Assembly: GCF_016820585.1 (NCBI RefSeq)
Contig: NZ_JADHDX010000005.1
Location: forward strand, 1-64,000
DNA length: 64,000 bases
Direction of reading: 5' to 3'
Origin: Arthrobacter beigongshangensis
GTDB taxonomy: Bacteria > Bacillota > Bacilli > Bacillales_A > Planococcaceae
The notes under the pieces are model-generated. The model worked only from the letters and a program-made list of their open reading frames with translations. It was not told where the DNA came from and did no database searches. A program made the position numbers and the translations under genes. The first letter of the stretch is position 1; the number at the start of each line of letters is the position of its first letter. Of this stretch, positions 37,232 through 46,383 are shown piece after piece.

Positions 37232-38848
37232 ATGTACCAAGTAGTTTTGCTCGATGATGACGTATTAGTAACAGAGTTTATGGAAAAAATAATTCCGTGG
37301 CAGCAATACGGATTTCATGTGGCAGCAACTTTTAATGATAGTTTACAAGCGTATGAGCATTTAAAAGAAAATAAATGTGACGTCCTTATTACAGATATCG
37401 GAATGCCAAGATTAAACGGTATAGAGCTCATTACCAAACTGAAGGAAGAGGAAATTAGCTCATATAATATTATTTTGTCCTGTCATGATGAATTTCATTT
37501 TGCACAAAAAGCATTAAAACTAGAAGTATTTGATTATATTCTAAAAGAATCGATAGAGGAAGACAAAGTCGTTGAGTTACTCGAAAGACTAAAAATAGCG
37601 ATGGATCATGAATTTCAAGCAAAGCATCGTCATGTGAAAATCACAAATTTTTTAAAACAAAATAATATGTCATTAAAAACAACGTTTATTGAAAAATTGA
37701 TGGAAGATCAATATATTGCAGATGATAATTGGTGGAGTGAGCAAGAGGATTTATTGGACATGGACTTTTCTTATGAGCGATACACGGTCGTGCTTTGCTT
37801 TGTAGACCAGTATCAGGACGCAATTGATCGTTATGGAAAAGAAGTATTACTTCAATTTAGTTTTAATAATGTGATTGAAGAAGTGTTAGCAGAGCTTCAT
37901 AAAGGTGTCCAGGTGTTCTTTTTAGATGGGAAATTCCTTCTCCTGTTCCCGTTGATGAATACAAAACAATTGGAAATGCAGCATCTTGTAGAACGTGCTG
38001 TAAGAGAAATGCAAAGTAAAATGAGCATGTTTTTAAAAATTAGTGTTACCTCTGTTATTGGGGGAGAAAATCAGTTGCGCCAAGGGTTAGTCGAATCGAT
38101 GAAGTTGTTGCTAAATAATAAAGGACAGCGTTTTTATTACCCACACGGAACGATTCAATACTTCCAACCGATTGTATATACAAAAGAGTCGATCTTCCAA
38201 GATTATATCGATGTCCTACAAGAATTAAGGCATATGATTATGAATAATGAGGAGGTGCGAGTTAAGGAATACATTCAGAACTATATTGCAAGAATAAAAA
38301 CAGAACATTTTGCGCCAGCGGCAGTGAAAGATTGGGCAATTAAACTCGTTCTAGATATTAAAATGTTTTTAAACACACAGGTTTATAATGAAGAAGAAAA
38401 TTTTATGACGATGACAGACCAGCTTGTGCAAAATGTGGAGACCTTTGAACATTTACAATCATTGGTGACAGATATATTGATAAAATTAATGGATCGTGTT
38501 GAGCAAATTGACGCAACACCTAAAAATGAATACATTCTTCAGGCACAAATATACATTCGAAACCATTTAAATGAAAAAATATCTTTAAAAGATGTTGCAG
38601 ACCTTCTTCATTTGAATGCTAGCTACTTTAGTCGGCTGTTTAAGAAGGAGACGGGCGAAAGTTTTGTTGAATTTGTGACACGAATTAAAATGGAGAAGGC
38701 GAAAGAGTTGTTGGATAATTCAACTAGATCTGTTGAGCAGATTGCGATAGAGGTCGGTTTTGATAGTAAAGGGTATTTTTTGAAAACATTTAAACAGCAA
38801 TTTGGAATGTCTCCGAAATCTTATAAATATAAAGAGACTGTAAAGTAA
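37232..38848 (+). CDS. AraC-type response regulator (YesN family)
   Basis: A 538-residue regulator. The N-terminal receiver domain (1-120) has Asp9/Asp10 and phosphoacceptor Asp55 (LITDIGMPRLNG). A linker of about 300 residues precedes the C-terminal AraC helix-turn-helix pair (about 435-535: LKDVADLLHLNASYFSRLFKKE and VEQIAIEVGFDSKGYFLKTFKQ). It partners the kinase directly upstream. Predicted targets are the three promoters with paired RGTAAARAT-like repeats at 30269, 33807 and 39762. Confidence 0.92.
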   Translation: MYQVVLLDDDVLVTEFMEKIIPWQQYGFHVAATFNDSLQAYEHLKENKCDVLITDIGMPRLNGIELITKLKEEEISSYNIILSCHDEFHFAQKALKLEVFDYILKESIEEDKVVELLERLKIAMDHEFQAKHRHVKITNFLKQNNMSLKTTFIEKLMEDQYIADDNWWSEQEDLLDMDFSYERYTVVLCFVDQYQDAIDRYGKEVLLQFSFNNVIEEVLAELHKGVQVFFLDGKFLLLFPLMNTKQLEMQHLVERAVREMQSKMSMFLKISVTSVIGGENQLRQGLVESMKLLLNNKGQRFYYPHGTIQYFQPIVYTKESIFQDYIDVLQELRHMIMNNEEVRVKEYIQNYIARIKTEHFAPAAVKDWAIKLVLDIKMFLNTQVYNEEENFMTMTDQLVQNVETFEHLQSLVTDILIKLMDRVEQIDATPKNEYILQAQIYIRNHLNEKISLKDVADLLHLNASYFSRLFKKETGESFVEFVTRIKMEKAKELLDNSTRSVEQIAIEVGFDSKGYFLKTFKQQFGMSPKSYKYKETVK

Positions 38849-38977
38849 AAGAGGAATGCGGTTAATTGTTTTACAAATCAGACAATGCAGTGCGAATAGG
38901 AAGAATTTACTTTCTGGTGAGAGTGAATTCTTCCTATTGCTACTGTATAAGGAGATTATGTCTAGTAGTGTAAAGAA

Positions 38978-39628
38978 TTAAGCAGTTTTTTCTTGCGTTT
39001 CTAAACTCGCTTGTTTACGCTCGATTTTCCGATAAGTAAATGAAGTTGAGGAAAGGATAACGAGTCCAAGCAGGCTGCCGCTGAAAAAGAAACCTAGTCC
39101 AGATAAAGTGGTAACTGCATAATAGACAATTGCAAAACCAAAAATAATAAACAGACTTGATAGAGGATTGTATACCATTATCAATAATGAGTTTTTGATG
39201 TGTGTCTTTAAAGTTTGTTCGAATTCGACATAGGATGCGAGCAAATAACAAATTGCCAGCAAGTAAATGCAACTCAATACAATGGTTGGATAATAGAGCA
39301 TTTCTGATAGCTGACTATCCATCGATTGTAAAAAGTTAATATTTGCGAAGAGAACAAGGCCGATGACTACAATAAGAGCCCCTAGCTTATTACTAGCAAA
39401 AAATTCTGCTTTGTAATATTTCCAAAATGTTTTAAATACTGGCGGATCATTCTTTTGTAAAAACTGCCTGAGTGTTGCAAGCATGGCGATTGTTGCAGGA
39501 AAAAAACCAAAAACAACCAATCCCATTAGACTAAACAGAATCCATAATATGTTGATGTAGGCCAGTCTTGCGAACCAATTACAAAGTGAAAGTATCCCAC
39601 CAGTGAATCCACCTAATTGCATGATCAT
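38978..39628 (-). CDS. DUF624 membrane protein (YesL family)
   Basis: A 216-residue integral membrane protein with about five helices, homologous to the protein at 16243-16899 (shared NILWILFSLMGLVVFGFFPATIAM-like segment and KTFWKYYKAEFF). In Bacillus, YesL is encoded beside yesM and yesN, and here it lies just downstream of the analogous pair on the opposite strand. The function is not known. The start is ATG 39628 after AGGAGGAATGATC on the minus strand. Confidence 0.85.
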   Translation of the reverse strand: MIMQLGGFTGGILSLCNWFARLAYINILWILFSLMGLVVFGFFPATIAMLATLRQFLQKNDPPVFKTFWKYYKAEFFASNKLGALIVVIGLVLFANINFLQSMDSQLSEMLYYPTIVLSCIYLLAICYLLASYVEFEQTLKTHIKNSLLIMVYNPLSSLFIIFGFAIVYYAVTTLSGLGFFFSGSLLGLVILSSTSFTYRKIERKQASLETQEKTA

Positions 39629-39761
39629 TCCTCCTATGTTTCGTTTTAGCTAGTATACGGCAAGGGTATCGTCAAAATGTAACGTTATAGCTAAGTCATA
39701 CGAAGTCTTCTGTCTGAAATATAGCATGATTCTGGAAAAAATACTGCTGTTTATTAGAGAT

Positions 39762-39790
39762 AGTAAAAATAATACCGTTTAAGTAAATAT
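39762..39790 (+). promoter_or_regulatory. AraC-type direct-repeat site C
   Basis: AGTAAAAAT (39762) and AGTAAATAT (39782) are exactly 20 bases apart and followed by CGTACAT, as at sites A and B. It lies in the 425-base gap before the 40072 gene, suggesting that this operon belongs to the same regulon. Confidence 0.6.
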
Positions 39791-39966
39791 CGTACATGAT
39801 GAATATAAAAGCTGACGCATTTCAATTAATTTGAAGGATGGGCGGTTTGATTTTGCCCGTTAAGAAATCACTGAACTTCGGAAAAGATAATCAACTATGT
39901 TGTTTTAGTCCTTGATATGCAATTTAAATCCTGTTAATCTGTTCTGAATTCAACTAAGATTAAAAA

Positions 39967-39980
39967 TGTAAGCACTTTCA
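39967..39980 (+). promoter_or_regulatory. cre (CcpA) site
   Basis: TGTAAGCACTTTCA differs from the cre consensus only at the central G. It lies about 90 bases before the 40072 gene. Nothing else recognisable was seen in the gap 39629-40071 beyond this and site C. Confidence 0.5.
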
Positions 39981-40071
39981 AGTTCGATTGTTTAGTTAAT
40001 AGGGTTTTATCCCTTTTTTAAAGATAATTTCACTGTCAACAACCAAAAAAATTATGCGAGGAGAATTGATT

Positions 40072-41232
40072 ATGAAAAAGGTAAGATTAGGTATTATTGG
40101 GTTAGGTCAACAAGGTGGTACTTACGCTGGTTTCATTTCAGAGGGGAAAGTAAAAGGTATAGAAATTGGTGCAATTTGCGACGTTGATCCAGAGAAAAAG
40201 GCATTAGCGGAAGAAAAATATCCAGGAGTTCCATTCTATGATAACTATATAGATATGTTGGAAAGCGGTGATGTCGATTCAATTATCACATGTGTACCAC
40301 ATAACCTACACCCTGAAATGGGGATTGAAGCACTTAAAAGAGATATCCATGCATTGTTAGAAAAGCCTGCTGGTGTTTATACGAAACAGGTTAGAGAATT
40401 GAATGAGTTTGCAGCTACTAAGCCAGAATTGACATTTAGTATTATGTTTAATCAAAGAGCAAATGAACTTTACCAAAAAGTAAAAGAAATTATTGATAGT
40501 GGTGAAATCGGTGCGATTCGCCGGACGAACTGGATTATCACAACATGGTGGAGACCACAAGGTTACTATGATGCCGGTTCTTGGAGAGCAACTTGGGAAG
40601 GTGAAGGCGGCGGTGTTCTTGTCAATCAGGCTCCCCATCAGCTGGACTTACTTCAATGGATCGCTGGTATGCCGAAGAAAGTTTACTCTAATGTAAAATA
40701 CGGCTATCAAAGAAATATCGCAGTTGAAGACGAAGTGACGACAATTCTTGACTACGGTAATGGTGCAACAGGTGTATTTGTGACATGTACACATGACATT
40801 ATGGGAACAGATCGATTCGAAATTTTAGGTGATAAAGGAAAAATCGTTGTGGATGATAGCAAGAAAGTAACGATTAAACGATTAAAAACACCTGAAGCTG
40901 AAATGAGCGCTTCCATGGATATGAGTGATGTTATGAAAATTTTTATGGGTGGAGACGTCTCTGATATATACAGTGAAGAAGTTTTAGAGTTTGAAAGTGT
41001 GTGGGGCGGACAACATATCGCTGTACTGGAAAACTTCGCAGCAAACGTACTAGATGGAACGCCATTGCTTGCTCCGGGTAGTGATGGGATTCACGGTGTA
41101 GCATTAGCGAACGCAATCCATCTATCAAGCTGGTTAGAAAAAGAAGTAGAACTACCGTTGGACGAAGAGTTATACCTAGCTGAGTTAAATAAAAAGATTG
41201 AACACGAAAAGCTTAATCCGATAAAAAAATAA
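40072..41232 (+). CDS. Gfo/Idh/MocA-family oxidoreductase
   Basis: NAD(P)-dependent dehydrogenase of 386 residues. Rossmann motif GIIGLGQQGGTYAGF, conserved-lysine motif LLEKPAGVYTKQ, and substrate-domain motif GGGVLVNQAPHQLDLLQWIAGMP with the conserved Asp and His. ATG 40072 follows GCGAGGAG at 9 bases. It is the first gene of a cassette with a second such dehydrogenase, a TIM-barrel isomerase and a GPH symporter. The PHNLHPEMG segment marks the subfamily of sugar dehydrogenases; the exact substrate is not known. Confidence 0.87.
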   Translation: MKKVRLGIIGLGQQGGTYAGFISEGKVKGIEIGAICDVDPEKKALAEEKYPGVPFYDNYIDMLESGDVDSIITCVPHNLHPEMGIEALKRDIHALLEKPAGVYTKQVRELNEFAATKPELTFSIMFNQRANELYQKVKEIIDSGEIGAIRRTNWIITTWWRPQGYYDAGSWRATWEGEGGGVLVNQAPHQLDLLQWIAGMPKKVYSNVKYGYQRNIAVEDEVTTILDYGNGATGVFVTCTHDIMGTDRFEILGDKGKIVVDDSKKVTIKRLKTPEAEMSASMDMSDVMKIFMGGDVSDIYSEEVLEFESVWGGQHIAVLENFAANVLDGTPLLAPGSDGIHGVALANAIHLSSWLEKEVELPLDEELYLAELNKKIEHEKLNPIKK

Positions 41233-41239
41233 ATTGAAT

Positions 41240-41276
41240 ATAGGAACTTTTGATTACTAGAATCACAAGTTCCTAT
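41240..41276 (+). terminator. Hairpin between two dehydrogenase genes
   Basis: ATAGGAACTT pairs with AAGTTCCTAT, with an inner TGATT/AATCA stem. It has no clear T-run and lies 6 bases before the next ribosome binding site, so it may tune expression in the operon. Confidence 0.5.
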
Positions 41277-41295
41277 TTATAAAGGAGTAAGGCCA

Positions 41296-42294
41296 ATGCT
41301 AAAAATAGCGGTTATTGGACTTGGTGATATTTCAAATATTCATATTCCGGTTATTCAAGAAAATCCAAATGTTGAATTAGTGGCAGTGTGCGATATCGAT
41401 GAATCTCTAAAAAGTACTGTACCTGGAGTAAATTTTTATTCGAATTATCATACAATGCTCGAACACGAAACGTTGGATTGTGTCCATATTTGTTTACCAC
41501 ATGACCTTCATTATAGTGCAACAAAAGCTTGCGTTGAAAAGGGTGTTCATGTTTTTCAAGAAAAGCCATTAGCACGTAATGCTGAAGAGGGCATGGCTTT
41601 AGTTAAATTAGAAGAAGCACATCAAAATGTTAAAATCTGTGTATCCTTTCAAAATCGCTTTAATGAAACAGTTGAAAAACTGCAAGAGATGGTTAGCAGC
41701 GGTGAATATGGAAAGGTTATTGGTATAAAGGGATTGGTTACTTGGTTTAGACCGAAAGCCTATTATGACGATAAGCCTTGGCGTGGCACTATGGTGAGAG
41801 CCGGCGGTGGAGTCATGATTAACCAGGCAATCCATACCTTGGACTTGATGCAGCTGATTGGTGGAGAAATTAATACGATTAGGGGCTCAATTGACAATCT
41901 ATTTGACTATGGCTATGACGTAGAGGATACTGCTACAGCTAATATTCAGTTTAAGAACGGTGCGACAGGATTGTTTTTTGCCACTGTAACAAATGCAACA
42001 AATTCTTCCGTTGAGTTTCAAGTTATTTTGGAAAAAGGGAAGCTAACTATTAAGGACAGTATATTGACAAAGGAAAACGAACAAGGTAAGAAAGTGGAAA
42101 TAATAGAAGATACAAAACTTCCAGGTTCAAAGTTTTATTACGGCGCAAGCCATGCAAAACTGATTAATCATTTTTACACATGCATTGAAAATAACACAGA
42201 TAATTATATCCACGTAAAGGATGCGCAAGCTTCCATGGAAATGATTGATGCAATACGTAAATCATCTGAAATAAGAGCGGAGGTACATCAATGA
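41296..42294 (+). CDS. Gfo/Idh/MocA-family oxidoreductase
   Basis: A 332-residue dehydrogenase related to the preceding gene product. It has AVIGLGDISNIHIPVI (nucleotide binding), FQEKPLARNAEEG (conserved Lys) and RAGGGVMINQAIHTLDLMQLIGG (substrate site). AAAGGAG precedes ATG. Its stop overlaps the start of the following TIM-barrel gene (ATGA), indicating translational coupling. The pair of dehydrogenases may perform successive oxidation and reduction of a sugar acid; this is inference. Confidence 0.87.
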   Translation: MLKIAVIGLGDISNIHIPVIQENPNVELVAVCDIDESLKSTVPGVNFYSNYHTMLEHETLDCVHICLPHDLHYSATKACVEKGVHVFQEKPLARNAEEGMALVKLEEAHQNVKICVSFQNRFNETVEKLQEMVSSGEYGKVIGIKGLVTWFRPKAYYDDKPWRGTMVRAGGGVMINQAIHTLDLMQLIGGEINTIRGSIDNLFDYGYDVEDTATANIQFKNGATGLFFATVTNATNSSVEFQVILEKGKLTIKDSILTKENEQGKKVEIIEDTKLPGSKFYYGASHAKLINHFYTCIENNTDNYIHVKDAQASMEMIDAIRKSSEIRAEVHQ

Positions 42295-43151
42295 AAAAAG
42301 GTAAAATTGGCGTCCAAATGATGATGCTTAAAGATAAAGTTGCAGAGCTCGGGGCGTATGAAACAATGAAAAAGTTACATGAGCTAGGCTATGGAGCAGT
42401 CGAAGTGTCACAAATTCCAATGACAACAGAAAATGTAGCGGAGTTAAAAAGGGCAAGTGAAGATTTTAATATAGAAATTGCAGCCATTTCAGCTGGTTTA
42501 GATCCGATGTTACCGGGCGCACCAGGTGAAACATTGACGAATGATTTTGATAAAATTGTTAGCGATTGCAAAACACTAAATTGTAACTTTATTCGTATCG
42601 GTATGCTTCCACTTACTGTAATGGGTGATAAAGATAAGATTATGGAGTTTATTACAAGGGCGGAGGCAATGGCGGTAAGGCTTGCTGAGCAAGGAATCGA
42701 ATTATATTACCATACACACCATATTGAATTCCAAAAATATGATGGCGAGTACTTACTGGATTTGATTAAACACAATACATCTACGCTTGGTTTTGAATTA
42801 GATGTTCACTGGATTCAAAGAGCTGGTGTAAACCCCGTGGAGTTTATTAAAGAATATGAAGGGCGCGTCGCTCTTTTACATTTGAAGGATTATCGTATCG
42901 GACAACTCGATATAAATGAAGATGATTTAAAAGACATGGGTAAATTCTTTGCTAAATTTACAAATTTGATTGAATTTGCGGAAGTCGGCGAAGGAAATTT
43001 GGATATACAGGCGATTATCGAAGCAGGACTTGCAAGTGGCGCACAGTACTTCTTAATTGAACAAGATGATACGTATGGACGTGATCCATTTGACTGTTTG
43101 AAAACATCAGCAGATAATTTGAGGGAGCTAGGTTATTCAGACTGGTTCTAA
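42291..43151 (+). CDS. Sugar phosphate isomerase/epimerase, TIM-barrel
   Basis: A 286-residue xylose-isomerase-like TIM-barrel protein. Probable metal ligands lie in YYHTHHIEFQ, GFELDVHWIQRAG, ALLHLKDY and EVGEGNLD/LIEQDD. Members isomerise, epimerise or cleave keto-sugars and 3-keto-glycosides. Translationally coupled to the upstream dehydrogenase by a 4-base overlap, so the two probably act on the same substrate. Confidence 0.85.
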   Translation: MKKGKIGVQMMMLKDKVAELGAYETMKKLHELGYGAVEVSQIPMTTENVAELKRASEDFNIEIAAISAGLDPMLPGAPGETLTNDFDKIVSDCKTLNCNFIRIGMLPLTVMGDKDKIMEFITRAEAMAVRLAEQGIELYYHTHHIEFQKYDGEYLLDLIKHNTSTLGFELDVHWIQRAGVNPVEFIKEYEGRVALLHLKDYRIGQLDINEDDLKDMGKFFAKFTNLIEFAEVGEGNLDIQAIIEAGLASGAQYFLIEQDDTYGRDPFDCLKTSADNLRELGYSDWF

Positions 43152-43175
43152 ATTTAACTTGATACAGAAAAATCC

Positions 43176-43256
43176 CTGTACTATGTGGTAATCACAGCTT
43201 CATGAATAGACAGACTGATAAAACAGGCTTTCTATTCATGAAGAGGGATAGTGCAG
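43176..43256 (+). ncRNA. Structured intergenic RNA before the GPH symporter
   Basis: CTGTACTAT (43176-43184) pairs with ATAGTGCAG (43248-43256, one G-U pair). Inside it lie a GTG/CAC hairpin and a perfect 13-base stem, CTTCATGAATAGA (43198-43210) with TCTATTCATGAAG (43231-43243). A GGTTC/GAACC hairpin follows at about 43263. Without a T-run this is an mRNA element or regulator-binding region more than a terminator. Confidence 0.4.
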
Positions 43257-43399
43257 TAATAGGTTCTTTGAACCGTGATTGGAAGCGCATTCAACATATG
43301 GGAGGAAATTTCCGAAGCATTTGAAAATAGTCCCATACTGGTATTTACTTCTTAGAGAATTTGCTAATTCCAATTTTTAAAGCAATGGAGGAAAAAATG

Positions 43400-44845
43400 A
43401 TGAAACAAGCTACACAATCAAATAAGACTGCTATAAATTCCGAATTTAGAAAATTTGGAATGAGAGATAAAATGGGTTATATGTTTGGTGATTTCGGTAA
43501 TGACTTCTTCTTTATTCTAGTTGCATCATTCCTAATGATTTATTATACGGATATTTTGCACATACACCCAGCAACTGTAGGGGTATTGTTTTTAATTGCA
43601 AGATTATGGGATGCGGTTGCAGATGTAACTTGGGGACGTTTTATAGATACTAGGAATGCTGGGAAAGCAGGGAAATTTAAACCGTGGATTTTCAGAATGT
43701 CTTTCCCACTCGTTATTTCTGGTATTTTAATGTTCGTGTATATCCCAGGTATGACTAATGGATTTTATCTGGCTTATGCTTTTGTCACATACATTTTATG
43801 GGGAACTTTATATAGTACAGTCAATATTCCTTATGGTTCTATGGCTTCCGTCATCACGACTGATCCTGTAGAACGGACAACGTTATCTACGTATAGAACT
43901 TTGGGTGCTAATTTAGCAGGTTTAATCATTAATGTAGCTGGTCCATTGATTTTGTTTGTAGATAATGAAGCGGACGCAAATCGATTTCTATTAGGAGCAA
44001 TCATTTTTGGTGTCCTCTCTATCTCTTGTTATATGGCCTGTTATAAAATGACGACTGAACGTATTATTGCGCCAGTAAGGGTAAAAGAAAAAGGGAATTT
44101 TGGTAAGACTGTAAAAGGTCTTGTGAAAAATAAACCATTAATTTGGATCCTAATTATTTCACTTATGTTTATGATTTGTTTTATGCTTATCGGTGCAGTG
44201 AATGTCTTCTTGTTTAAAGAGTATTTTAGTAACGCAAAAGCATTAAGCATGGTAGGGTTTCTACAAACAGGTACTGTATTTGTCGCCATGCCGATGGTGC
44301 GCTTTCTAGTTAATAAGTTTGGTAAGAAAGAGGTTGCTGCAGCGGGAGCGTTACTTTCAGCAGTTATCTATGCGTTGTTATATTTCTTGCCAAACTTGTC
44401 AACTTCTCAATTCATTAGCTTATTGACGGTTGCGATGTTCGGCTATGCATTCTTCAACTTAGTCATTTGGGCATTTGTAACAGATGTGATTGATTATCAT
44501 GAATATTTAACAGGTTTACGAGAAGATGGAACCGTATATTCGATCTATTCATTTGCCCGTAAAGTGGGTCAAGCGATCGCAGGTGGCCTCGGTGGTTTCG
44601 CCATCGCAGCAGTGGGCTATAATTCAAGTTTAGATGTGCAAACGCAAGATACACTAAATGGGATTCACATGCTAGCGACTTTGGTGCCAGCGATTACATT
44701 TACGCTAATGTTCTTAATGTTAGTATTTTTCTATCCGTTGAACAAGAAACGTACGAATCAGCTTGCTATTGATCTAGCTGAACAAAGAATATCGAATAAA
44801 TTAGATATGCTATATCAAAAAAATAGTGAAAAAAGAAATGACTAA
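43400..44845 (+). CDS. GPH-family sugar:cation symporter
   Basis: A twelve-helix transporter of about 481 residues in the glycoside-pentoside-hexuronide:cation symporter family. Signature segments are DKMGYMFGDFGNDFFF, ARLWDAVADVTWGRFID and KFKPWI, and later DVIDYHEYLTGLREDGTVYSIYSFARKVGQAI. Similar in type to Bacillus YjmB, encoded with hexuronate genes. GGAGG at 43387 gives best spacing to ATG 43400; ATG 43397 is an alternative. Substrate is probably a hexuronate or hexuronide from context. Confidence 0.9.
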   Translation: MKQATQSNKTAINSEFRKFGMRDKMGYMFGDFGNDFFFILVASFLMIYYTDILHIHPATVGVLFLIARLWDAVADVTWGRFIDTRNAGKAGKFKPWIFRMSFPLVISGILMFVYIPGMTNGFYLAYAFVTYILWGTLYSTVNIPYGSMASVITTDPVERTTLSTYRTLGANLAGLIINVAGPLILFVDNEADANRFLLGAIIFGVLSISCYMACYKMTTERIIAPVRVKEKGNFGKTVKGLVKNKPLIWILIISLMFMICFMLIGAVNVFLFKEYFSNAKALSMVGFLQTGTVFVAMPMVRFLVNKFGKKEVAAAGALLSAVIYALLYFLPNLSTSQFISLLTVAMFGYAFFNLVIWAFVTDVIDYHEYLTGLREDGTVYSIYSFARKVGQAIAGGLGGFAIAAVGYNSSLDVQTQDTLNGIHMLATLVPAITFTLMFLMLVFFYPLNKKRTNQLAIDLAEQRISNKLDMLYQKNSEKRND

Positions 44846-44860
44846 CATCGTTTTTTATTA

Positions 44861-44896
44861 AAATACCAGCCTCCATTTTATATGGGGCTGGTATTT
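44861..44896. terminator. Bidirectional terminator
   Basis: AAATACCAGCC pairs with GGCTGGTATTT, flanked by A and T tracts. It lies between the GPH symporter and the convergent AraC regulator, overlapping the regulator's 3' flank. Confidence 0.88.
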
Positions 44897-44897
44897 T

Positions 44898-46097
44898 TTA
44901 TATGATTCTAAACTGGGATGGCGTATGTCCTGTTTCCTGCTTAAAGACTCTTGCAAAATAGGAAGAATCTTCGTAACCGACTCTCCAAGCAATTTCTTCG
45001 ATAGGCAAGTTTTCATTTTTGAGCAAGTGTTTTGCCTCATGCATCCTAATTTGCTGCTGATAGGCCGTAATTGTTAAATTTGTTTCTTGTTTAAATTTTC
45101 GTGAAAGATGACTTGGGTGCGTAAAGTTAAGGGATGCTAATTCGTTAATATCGATTCGTTTATTATAATAAGTCATAATATAGGCAATAACTTCTTGTAT
45201 GATTTTTGAGTAATGTACGAATGAATTTGAGATTACTAATTCACAGTATTCTTCAATCATTTCATTTTGTAATTGTCGTAATTCTACTAATCGGGTTTTA
45301 TTTTCGATTTGAACTGCAAACTTTTCGGATGTTCTGTGAATTAGAATAGGTGGGACCTTCTTTTTCACGGCAACTGTCCGTAATAAAGTGTTAATAACAA
45401 TGACCAAGTTTTTAAGTCTGCGTAAAGGTTGATTGGGAAAGCGTTCAGAAAAGGAAAATAACAAGTTATCAGGGCCAAACAACTCAAGAGCTTTAGCCTT
45501 ATCGCCTTGTTCAACTGCATGTAAAAAATCTGCTTCTATTTTATATCTCAAATCGACGACTTTACCAACATCCTCAATGATATTATATTGCTGATTTGAA
45601 TTATTAGTTTCAGCATGTTCTTTGTTTTGTTCAATTTGTTTTGGGAGTACATCGTTCTCTACAATCACATTGAAAAGTTGGAGTAGGCTAGAAAAACTTA
45701 ATGCTTTTTCCATTCCTACTAGTTGAACTTGATTACAGAAAATAGTTAAATCTTCGCTGTCGTCATGATTCAGTTGGTATGTTTTCGTTAAATGATGCAG
45801 ATTAGGTGTTAACTGAAGATAGGGACCAATAATGATGTTGTAATCCGATTCAAGTGAAAAAGAATAGCCTATGTAATGCAGGCCCCAATGATTTGTGAAA
45901 ATATACAATTGATCATTTTGTGTCATTTTTTTATAAAAATTGAATATATCTTCGTCCTTAGACCCAGGCATGAAAACGGGTATAGAAATCGTTTCATGAT
46001 GAAAAATAAACTCTCCGTTTTGATCTAAGATATATGTATTTAAATTTGTAAGATGATGTATTTTAAAAGCTGCTGAAAAAATGTCTAGTTGATTCAT
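44898..46097 (-). CDS. AraC-family transcriptional regulator
   Basis: A 399-residue cytoplasmic AraC regulator. The N-terminal 290 residues form a sensor domain that I do not recognise precisely. The C-terminal DNA-binding domain (about 300-399) has INELASLNFTHPSHLSRKFKQE and IEEIAWRVGYEDSSYFARVFKQETGHTPSQFR. It is transcribed away from the LarA-like operon, which it probably regulates from the 286-base divergent gap. Confidence 0.9.
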   Translation of the reverse strand: MNQLDIFSAAFKIHHLTNLNTYILDQNGEFIFHHETISIPVFMPGSKDEDIFNFYKKMTQNDQLYIFTNHWGLHYIGYSFSLESDYNIIIGPYLQLTPNLHHLTKTYQLNHDDSEDLTIFCNQVQLVGMEKALSFSSLLQLFNVIVENDVLPKQIEQNKEHAETNNSNQQYNIIEDVGKVVDLRYKIEADFLHAVEQGDKAKALELFGPDNLLFSFSERFPNQPLRRLKNLVIVINTLLRTVAVKKKVPPILIHRTSEKFAVQIENKTRLVELRQLQNEMIEEYCELVISNSFVHYSKIIQEVIAYIMTYYNKRIDINELASLNFTHPSHLSRKFKQETNLTITAYQQQIRMHEAKHLLKNENLPIEEIAWRVGYEDSSYFARVFKQETGHTPSQFRII

Positions 46098-46223
46098 TTT
46101 AAATCTCTCCTAGCTACAAAATCATACTATAATCCATTCTAAGATTTAATTATAGTACGATTTTGAAAACTGTACCAATCTAAACGAAAAGTATGAATCA
46201 GACTGACATAAAAGAAATGATTA

Positions 46224-46252
46224 TTGACGAAAATTCTGTTAAATGATATTCT
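46224..46252 (+). promoter_or_regulatory. Predicted promoter of the LarA-like operon
   Basis: TTGACG (46224-46229), a 17-base spacer and TATTCT (46247-46252) form a plausible sigma-A promoter, about 130 bases before the ATG at 46384. An alternative -10, TATAAT, is at 46252-46257. Confidence 0.5.
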
Positions 46253-46383
46253 ATAATTAGTTATTAGTTTGGTCATTAAACAAATTAAAAGTTGGAAGGG
46301 CTTTCATCCAACAGAAGTGAAATATTCGAGAAGTGAAATTCAACCAATCACATTTTTTATCATAATAAATAGGAGTGATTTGA

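Noticed and set aside
43278..43296. cre site before the GPH symporter (TGGAAGCGCATTCA)
   Set aside because: Two mismatches at conserved positions; too weak to list.
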